Source: Desulfobacterales bacterium (GTDB lineage: Bacteria > Desulfobacterota > Desulfobacteria > Desulfobacterales > JAUWMJ01). From it: DNA of 7,392 nucleotides. Position 1 is the first letter of the stretch, and the number at the start of each line of letters is the position of its first letter. Positions 1-4,051 of the stretch are shown one piece after another. The stretch covers positions 1-7,392 of the forward strand of contig JAUWMJ010000147.1 of assembly GCA_030613225.1 (NCBI GenBank), written 5' to 3'. The notes beneath the pieces are model-generated. The model was not told the origin of the DNA. It did no database searches and worked only from the letters and a program-made list of their open reading frames with translations. Position numbers and translations under genes: made by a program.

Positions 1-483
1 CAGAGGAATTCCTAATGCCTTGAATACGGCTTCAGCCATAAAATTGGTACCGCTGCCCGGACTCCCTGTGCTGATTTTCCTCCCTTTGACCTGCTCGATG
101 TTGGTGATGCCGCTCTTTTTCAGAGTAACCACCTGCAGCACGTTTGGATACATAATGGCCATTGAAAGAATGTTGTGTTTTTTGCCCTTGAATTTTGACA
201 GCCCTTCATATCCGGCTATGACGGTGTCAGCCATAACCTCACCAATCACGGTTTCTCCTTTATGGGCCAGTTTTACATTCTCAACACTGGCACCGGTTAC
301 TTCGGCAACCGCCCTTACTCCTTTTACATTCTTTGACCAGATTTCAGCTACACCGCCGCCGTATGGATAATAAACGCCGCCGGTTCCGCCTGTACCGATG
401 CTGACAAATGTTGTTTTAGCAGCCACCGGCCCTGCCAGGGCCAGCAATATACATAAAGATAGAATAATGCTTGCTCGTTTCAT
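1..483 (-). CDS. TAXI-family TRAP transporter solute-binding protein (C-terminus beyond left edge)
   Basis: This is the periplasmic receptor of a tripartite ATP-independent (TRAP) transporter of the TAXI class. It would capture an organic acid-like solute for a membrane permease, usually a fused DctQM-type protein, expected further downstream outside the window. The first 161 residues are visible and the frame is open to base 1. Residues 1-22 form a signal peptide (positive MKR, hydrophobic core, likely cut after PVAA). The mature part starts with the family hallmark GTGGTGGVYYP (about residues 30-40), and GSPGSGT (140-146) matches the second ligand-pocket segment seen in TAXI proteins. Full-length members are about 320 residues, so roughly half is present. 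The start is fixed by AGGAGGT eight bases upstream (core to ATG). It lies 34 bp after the lipoprotein gene and is probably co-transcribed with it. The substrate cannot be deduced. Confidence 0.93.
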   Translation of the reverse strand, partial: MKRASIILSLCILLALAGPVAAKTTFVSIGTGGTGGVYYPYGGGVAEIWSKNVKGVRAVAEVTGASVENVKLAHKGETVIGEVMADTVIAGYEGLSKFKGKKHNILSMAIMYPNVLQVVTLKKSGITNIEQVKGRKISTGSPGSGTNFMAEAVFKALGIPL

Positions 484-490
484 ATTAATA

Positions 491-497
491 ACCTCCT
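491..497 (-). promoter_or_regulatory. Ribosome binding site of the TAXI gene
   Basis: On the minus strand this reads AGGAGGT, a full Shine-Dalgarno match with the GGAGG core 8 nt before the ATG at 483. It fixes the start codon of the partial TAXI gene and shows it is translated independently of the lipoprotein gene 34 bp upstream. Confidence 0.85.
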
Positions 498-517
498 CTA
501 TTTTAACTCGATGAATT

Positions 518-946
518 CTACTTTCCCATTGTTTTTACAATTAGCATTATTGCCTTGGGCTTTTTGTCCATGCCTTTTACAGGATAAACAAATTTGGCAG
601 TCTGTCCGGGTTTTACCAGACCCTTTTTGATCTTTCTTGGAAGTAAGCCTCCCACAGCTTTGCCGTTATCCAAAAAGATGTTCACTTTAAAACGTTGATC
701 CGTATTGCTCACATTTTTTATAGCTACGTTAAAATGCAATACCTCGCTTCCCCACTTCTTTTTAAAAACGCATGAGAATTCTTCAAGCTGCGCTTCGGGA
801 GCTATAGTTTTTTCTATCTTACTATCTTTTACGCAAGAAAAAACCTCCCCAGGTTTGGGCTTTGCACCAGCGCAACCGGCCAGAGCCAGTCCTGCTGCCG
901 CCAAAATTACCAATAACCAGGTCGATACCCCTTTAAAACGATTCAT
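518..946 (-). CDS. Small secreted lipoprotein of unknown function
   Basis: This 142-residue protein is not one I recognise by family name. Residues 1-24 are a lipoprotein signal peptide, with a positive N-terminus (MNRFK), a hydrophobic run and the lipobox LAGC. Cys25 would be lipidated, and the following Ala-Gly rather than Asp suggests outer-membrane sorting if the cell is Gram-negative. The mature part is about 118 residues. It alternates short beta-like stretches (FNVAIKNVSNTDQRFKVNIFL, about residues 72-92, and a PGQTAKF turn near 113-119), which resembles a small immunoglobulin-like or FxLYD-like sandwich; that is a visual impression only. It is the first gene of a two-gene unit with the TAXI receptor and has a candidate sigma-54 promoter just upstream. 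A role as an accessory surface protein of that transporter is possible but unproven. The start is supported by AGGAGGT close upstream. Confidence 0.88.
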   Translation of the reverse strand: MNRFKGVSTWLLVILAAAGLALAGCAGAKPKPGEVFSCVKDSKIEKTIAPEAQLEEFSCVFKKKWGSEVLHFNVAIKNVSNTDQRFKVNIFLDNGKAVGGLLPRKIKKGLVKPGQTAKFVYPVKGMDKKPKAIMLIVKTMGK

Positions 947-950
947 AATT

Positions 951-957
951 ACCTCCT
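951..957 (-). promoter_or_regulatory. Ribosome binding site of the lipoprotein gene
   Basis: On the minus strand this is AGGAGGT, with the GGAGG core 5 nt before the ATG at 946. It is a strong Shine-Dalgarno sequence that fixes the start, and it lies inside the roughly 40-nt leader predicted from the sigma-54 promoter candidate. Confidence 0.85.
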
Positions 958-997
958 TTTTTAAAGTTAACAGGTTTTTGTTACAGCCCTAATACAC

Positions 998-1014
998 AGC
1001 AACTTTGATGCCGG
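998..1014 (-). promoter_or_regulatory. Candidate sigma-54 (RpoN) promoter for the lipoprotein-TAXI operon
   Basis: The minus strand reads CCGGCATCAAAGTTGCT. Compared with the sigma-54 consensus TGGCAC-N5-TTGCW, it keeps the invariant GG (1012-1011) and GC (1000-999) exactly 10 nt apart. It also keeps GGCA at -24 and a complete TTGCT at -12; only the first T and the final C of the -24 box differ. The predicted transcription start is near 987, giving a leader of about 41 nt that contains the strong ribosome binding site. The neighbouring response regulator is a sigma-54 activator, which makes a regulatory link plausible. Activity has not been shown; chance matches of this quality do occur. Confidence 0.6.
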
Positions 1015-1039
1015 AATCTATGATTTCTTATTTATCATT

Positions 1040-1089
1040 TAATTTCATGTAATTTCATAATGTTGTAGCTATTTTGTTATAATTTCAAT
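1040..1089. repeat. Phased direct repeats TAATTTCAT upstream of the sigma-54 promoter
   Basis: On the plus strand, TAATTTCATG (1040-1049) is followed immediately by TAATTTCATA (1050-1059), and a third related copy, TAATTTCAAT, lies at 1080-1089. The starts are 10 and 30 bp apart, so the copies fall on the same face of the helix. They lie about 50-100 bp upstream of the predicted transcription start, between the promoter and the large inverted repeat. This is where a DNA-bending protein or an activator often binds at sigma-54 promoters. The region is very AT-rich, so a chance origin is possible. Confidence 0.4.
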
Positions 1090-1103
1090 ATAGGCCGGAC
1101 GTT

Positions 1104-1152
1104 AAACTGTGCGGTTTTCGCTCACTTTTTTTGAGCGAAAACCGCACAGTTT
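1104..1152. repeat. Perfect 21-bp inverted repeat with 7-nt spacer
   Basis: Arm 1104-1124 (AAACTGTGCGG then TTTTCGCTCA) is the exact reverse complement of arm 1132-1152, around the spacer CTTTTTT (1125-1131). Pairing stops at 1103/1153. As RNA it would form a very stable hairpin, but neither strand has a U-run after the stem, so it is not a standard intrinsic terminator. Its centre lies about 140 bp upstream of the predicted sigma-54 transcription start, a typical distance for an enhancer-binding site. It also lies between the end of the substrate-binding protein gene and the next operon, so a processing or Rho-linked transcript end is another reading. It may also belong with the adjacent mobile element, 8 bp away. 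Confidence 0.75.
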
Positions 1153-1160
1153 CCATTTAT

Positions 1161-1307
1161 ATAGTGTCTGTCCAGAAATGAGATAGTTTTTCCAAGTTCA
1201 AGGAAGGCGAAAATTTTAACCACAGGAATACATGTAGTATTTCGAGGAATAAAATTTGAGCCTGACGCAGAAATTGGGAAAAATAGCCATTTATGGATGG
1301 ACACTAT
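1161..1307. mobile_element. MITE-like near-palindromic element flanked by TA
   Basis: The ends are 20-bp imperfect inverted repeats: ATAGTGTCTGTCCAGAAATG (1161-1180) pairs with 1288-1307 at 17 of 20 positions. The palindrome continues inward: 1206-1218 (GGCGAAAATTTTA) matches the complement of 1250-1262 at 11 of 13 positions, and the centre is TACATGTA (1229-1236). The core runs GTGTC (1164) to GACAC (1304), with TA on each side (1162-1163 and 1305-1306), as expected for TA-targeting (IS630/mariner-like) insertions. It has no convincing coding capacity; the GTG-started 60-codon frame across it is judged spurious. It looks like a non-autonomous element moved in trans. One edge forms the TAG stop of the neighbouring substrate-binding protein gene. 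Confidence 0.7.
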
Positions 1308-2263
1308 CTGACGATCTTGTTAGCCATAACTAAAATCGACATGGGAATCTGAATATCTATCTTTTGAGCGGTTTTCAAGTTAACCGACATTTTAAAATGA
1401 TCAAGAGCTGAAGATGGAATGTCAGCAGGCTTTTTGCCCTGTAAAATCTGTAAAGCTTTTGCTGCCGCCAGCCTGCCCAGTTCATAATAATTGGGAACAA
1501 GACCCAAAAGTGCCCCGTCTTCAGGTACCATGCTTTCAACTGCGGATAAAGAGGGTATTTTGAATTCATTGACCAAAGCCATTATCTCTTTGCCAAGAGA
1601 TTTCGTCATTGAGTCGGCCGGAAAGTAAACCGCATCCACCGCCCCTTTCATTAAAGGCAAAACCTTTAAGACATCACTCTTTTGTGAGATCTTATACTCC
1701 TTGAGCTCAAATTCTAAAAAAATTTCCAGTTTATTTGCAATATCCTTCTGAATAACCGAATTCTGCTCTTTTGGGTTATATATTATCCCTAACCTGGAAT
1801 AATTAATAACCTTCTTTAACGCTTTAAGCTGGTGAAGCACCGGGACCTGGTTGCTTGCTCCCACAGCGTTATTTTTGGAAGTCTCCCAGCCTGCAATTAT
1901 TCCGGATTTGACTGGCCGACTTACAATATTAAAAACAACCGGTTTATCTTTTACCCTTGATAAAACTATCTTGGTGGCGGTTGTTCCAAATACATAAATT
2001 AAATCAACATACGTGCACTGAATACTATCGATAATCTTTTGCAACTTCCTGCGATTCTGATTAGCATGGTACTTTTTAAATGTTATCCGGTAATTGCTTT
2101 TCCCCAGCTCATCTATAAAACCTCGCTCTGCTTCGGTTTCCCCGCGCCATGTAATCATTGCTACTTTATAAGTTTTTTCAGCAAAAGATAAAGAAGGAAG
2201 AGCAAGGCTTATCGATAGCACAAAGCCCACAACAATAAATTTAATTGCGCAATATAAATTCAT
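1304..2263 (-). CDS. ABC-type periplasmic substrate-binding protein (ABC_sub_bind family), orphan
   Basis: This 319-residue secreted binding protein belongs to the uncharacterised ABC_sub_bind family (COG2984 type). Residues 1-28 are a signal peptide ending SLSFA before EKT. The fold then follows the family: an opening KVAMITWRG, YVFGTTATKIVL near residues 90-101, PVVFNIV near 109-115, and the C-terminal block GRLAAAKALQILQGKKPADIP (about 262-282) followed by VNLKTAQKIDIQIP. Such proteins bind small ligands for an ABC importer, but no permease or ATPase is visible here. It directly follows a kinase and response regulator, which suggests it may present a ligand to the kinase; this is inference. 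The ATG has no clear Shine-Dalgarno sequence, and an array of CTAAAGTG repeats lies just upstream. Its TAG stop is formed at the border of the MITE-like element, so the last residues may differ from the ancestral end. Confidence 0.9.
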   Translation of the reverse strand: MNLYCAIKFIVVGFVLSISLALPSLSFAEKTYKVAMITWRGETEAERGFIDELGKSNYRITFKKYHANQNRRKLQKIIDSIQCTYVDLIYVFGTTATKIVLSRVKDKPVVFNIVSRPVKSGIIAGWETSKNNAVGASNQVPVLHQLKALKKVINYSRLGIIYNPKEQNSVIQKDIANKLEIFLEFELKEYKISQKSDVLKVLPLMKGAVDAVYFPADSMTKSLGKEIMALVNEFKIPSLSAVESMVPEDGALLGLVPNYYELGRLAAAKALQILQGKKPADIPSSALDHFKMSVNLKTAQKIDIQIPMSILVMANKIVR

Positions 2264-2287
2264 TTGATTGTAACACGTTAGAGTTAT

Positions 2288-2460
2288 AAAAAGTGCCTAA
2301 AGTGAGCTAAAGTGTCTAAAGTGACTAAAGTTGTGGAATTCTATCTGTTTTATATTGAAAAGATGGCTTGCCAGGGCGTAGCCAAAGGCGAAGCCTGGAG
2401 CGAAGCGACACATTAACTTTAGGCACTTTAGTTCACTTTAGCTCACTTTAGGCACTTTAG
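2288..2460. repeat. Inverted array of CTAAAGTG units (intergenic element 1)
   Basis: The left arm has CTAAAGTG at 2297, 2307 and 2316, CTAAAGTT at 2325, and a degenerate fifth unit, AAAAAGTG, at 2288. The right arm has AACTTTAG at 2415 and CACTTTAG at 2424, 2434, 2444 and 2453. Units are spaced 9-10 bp. The two arms align as reverse complements over about 45 bp with few differences, including the linkers (GCC and GAG between units). The 82-bp core contains a REP-like hairpin. The array fills nearly the whole 198-bp gap between the response regulator and the binding-protein gene. It begins 1 bp after the regulator's TAA stop. It could fold into a long stem in the transcript. Confidence 0.9.
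2371..2398. repeat. REP-like imperfect hairpin inside element 1
   Basis: The outer CCAGG (2371-2375) pairs with CCTGG (2394-2398), and the inner GCC-AAA-GGC (2381-2389) forms a small stem-loop. It is followed by GAGCGAAGCG. The GC-rich block stands out from its AT-rich surroundings and resembles small extragenic palindromes that occur in many copies in bacterial genomes. Copy number cannot be judged from this window. Confidence 0.5.
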
Positions 2461-2461
2461 T

Positions 2462-3844
2462 TTAGTCACTACGCAGCTTATCGATTCTGCGCATCAACGA
2501 ATACCGACTGATCCCAAGTATCTCTGCCGCACGGGACTTGTTTCCTTTGGCCTGTCGCAGAGCTTCTTCGATTATATCTTTTTCTACTTCGGAAAGCAAA
2601 GAATCTATGGGCCTGCCATTCAACCATTCTTCTCTTCCTTTAAACCCTCCCATCTTTTCCTGCTGACTTGTTATCATTTCCGGGGGAAGCAGGTTTTTAT
2701 CAACGATTTTGCCCTCGCAGAAAATCACAACCCTTTCAATGATATTTCGCAATTCCCGGACATTTCCGTACCAGGGGTAAGCATTGAACATTTCCTCTAC
2801 TTCCGGTGAAAGTTCTTTGGTGATCTTTCCCATGTCCCTGCAAAACTCTTCAAAAAAATAATTGGCCAAAAGGAGAATATCATCTTTCCGCTCTCTCAGG
2901 GGAGGAATATTAATGGAAACAACATTTAATCGATAATATAAATCCTCACGGAAATTTTTCTCTTTAATCGCCCCTTCCAGGTCTTTATTAGTGGCAGCAA
3001 TAATTCGTGCATCTACTTCAATATCCTTTCCGCTTCCAAGCCTTTTGAACTGCTTCTTTTCTAAAAAAGTAAGCAATTTAGCCTGGATGGAAAGGGGCAT
3101 CTCACCTATTTCGTCAAGAAAAATTGTTCCCCCGTCTGCAAGTTCAAGCAATCCTTTTTTCTGCTGCTTTGCATCAGTAAAAGCACCCTTCTCATATCCG
3201 AAAAGCTCGCTTTCTATTAAATTTTCGGGTAATGAAGCGCAATTTATTTCCATGAAAGGGGCTTTGTTTCTTTTGCTTTTGAAGTGAATTGCGCTGGCTA
3301 CCAGTTCTTTGCCGGTACCGCTTTCGCCTAAAATCAGTACAGTTGTGTCTTCAGTTTTTGATAGTATTTTGATCTGGTTATAGATTTCCCTCATTTTAAT
3401 GTTCTGGCCTACCAGATCACAAAACCTGTAGAACCTGCGCTGCTGATATCTCAGGTATTCAACCTCTCGCTTTAATGCCTGACCGTCTATGGCCTGCTTT
3501 ACCAGCTTCTTTAATTCTTCAAGCTCAAAAGGTTTATTAATAAAATGATAGGCTCCGCATTTAATAGCTTCAACCGTGGTTTTTGTATCACCATAGGCAG
3601 TCATGATAATAACGGCAATATCCTTGTCATAATCTATGATCTTTTTCAAAACCTGTATTCCGTTCATCCCGGGCAATCTCAGGTCTAAAAGCACAACAAC
3701 AGGAACGAAACCTGAAATCTGTTCAATTGCCTCCTCTCCGCTATTTGCAATGCTTACTTTATAACCGTCATCTTCAAGATCCATTTTTAAGGATCTGCAA
3801 AGAACTTTTTCATCATCTACAATCAGTATCCTCTTTTGGGACAT
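2462..3844 (-). CDS. Sigma-54-dependent response regulator, NtrC/AtoC type
   Basis: This 460-residue transcription activator has the full three-domain layout. The receiver domain (about 1-120) has the acidic pair D10-D11, phosphoacceptor D54, T82 and K104. The AAA+ domain (about 143-370) has Walker A GESGTGKE (173-180), Walker B FLDE (242-245), the sigma-54 contact loop as GAFTDA (220-225, where most relatives have GAFTGA), and the FREDLYYRL segment (298-306) with its arginines. The C-terminal Fis-type helix-turn-helix covers about 418-457 (NKSRAAEILGISRYSLMRRI). When phosphorylated it should form a ring and use ATP to open sigma-54 promoters. It follows the histidine kinase, its likely partner, after a 207-bp repeat-filled gap. 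The start has AAAGGA 9 nt upstream. A target candidate is the sigma-54 promoter at 1014-998. Confidence 0.97.
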   Translation of the reverse strand: MSQKRILIVDDEKVLCRSLKMDLEDDGYKVSIANSGEEAIEQISGFVPVVVLLDLRLPGMNGIQVLKKIIDYDKDIAVIIMTAYGDTKTTVEAIKCGAYHFINKPFELEELKKLVKQAIDGQALKREVEYLRYQQRRFYRFCDLVGQNIKMREIYNQIKILSKTEDTTVLILGESGTGKELVASAIHFKSKRNKAPFMEINCASLPENLIESELFGYEKGAFTDAKQQKKGLLELADGGTIFLDEIGEMPLSIQAKLLTFLEKKQFKRLGSGKDIEVDARIIAATNKDLEGAIKEKNFREDLYYRLNVVSINIPPLRERKDDILLLANYFFEEFCRDMGKITKELSPEVEEMFNAYPWYGNVRELRNIIERVVIFCEGKIVDKNLLPPEMITSQQEKMGGFKGREEWLNGRPIDSLLSEVEKDIIEEALRQAKGNKSRAAEILGISRYSLMRRIDKLRSD

Positions 3845-3863
3845 TCTTAAATTTCCTTTGTAA

Positions 3864-4040
3864 TAGTTCAGCCACTAAGTCACGAAGACACTAAGATTAT
3901 AATATAATTCATTTAGTGCCATTTTTAATAAACGGTATATGCTACATCTACAGTTTTTCAGCTATTGATTCTTCTCTTTTTGTCAAAGTTTTATAATTCA
4001 TATCTCTTCTTTGTGCCTTTGTGTCTTAGTGGCTGAACTA
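3864..4040. repeat. Inverted array of CACTAAG-type octamers (intergenic element 2)
   Basis: Arm 3864-3896 begins TAGTTCAGCCACTAAG and continues with 8-bp units of the form CACNAAGN. It matches the reverse complement of 4008-4040 at 29 of 33 positions. A 111-bp AT-rich core separates the arms. The element fills most of the gap between the kinase stop (4052) and the regulator start (3844), so a joint transcript would carry a long stem just before the regulator's translation start. No ORF or convincing promoter was found in the core. Confidence 0.88.
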
Positions 4041-4051
4041 TTGCGTTCCTA

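Noticed and set aside
20..370. Plus-strand open frame opposite the TAXI gene
   Set aside because: It is the antisense shadow of a clearly recognisable TAXI receptor with signal peptide and ribosome binding site on the minus strand.
705..992. Plus-strand open frame opposite the lipoprotein gene
   Set aside because: It is antisense to the lipoprotein, which has a lipobox and a strong ribosome binding site; the plus frame has neither.
1104..1152. Intrinsic terminator for the binding-protein gene
   Set aside because: The stem is strong, but the minus strand continues AACGTCC after it with no U-run; it is kept as an inverted repeat of uncertain role.
1122..1304. 60-codon GTG-started minus-strand frame
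   Set aside because: It translates the MITE-like palindrome and half of the adjacent dyad, has no ribosome binding site and no protein-like pattern.
2283..2311. TATAAC (minus strand, 2288-2283) as the -10 box of the binding-protein gene
   Set aside because: The partner -35 (TTTAGC) is weak and falls inside the repeat array; too little to call a promoter.
2288..2460. CRISPR array at the CTAAAGTG repeats
   Set aside because: Units are only 8 bp with 1-2 bp linkers and occur in both orientations; no spacers or cas genes are present.
3902..3921. Minus-strand TGGCAC (3921-3916) as a sigma-54 promoter for the response regulator gene
   Set aside because: The -24 box is perfect, but the bases at the -12 position read AT, not the required GC, at the correct spacing.
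3958..3986. Minus-strand TTGACA (3986-3981) as a sigma-70 -35 box for the regulator gene
   Set aside because: At 16-18 nt spacing the -10 positions read TAGCTG, AGCTGA or GCTGAA, none close to TATAAT.
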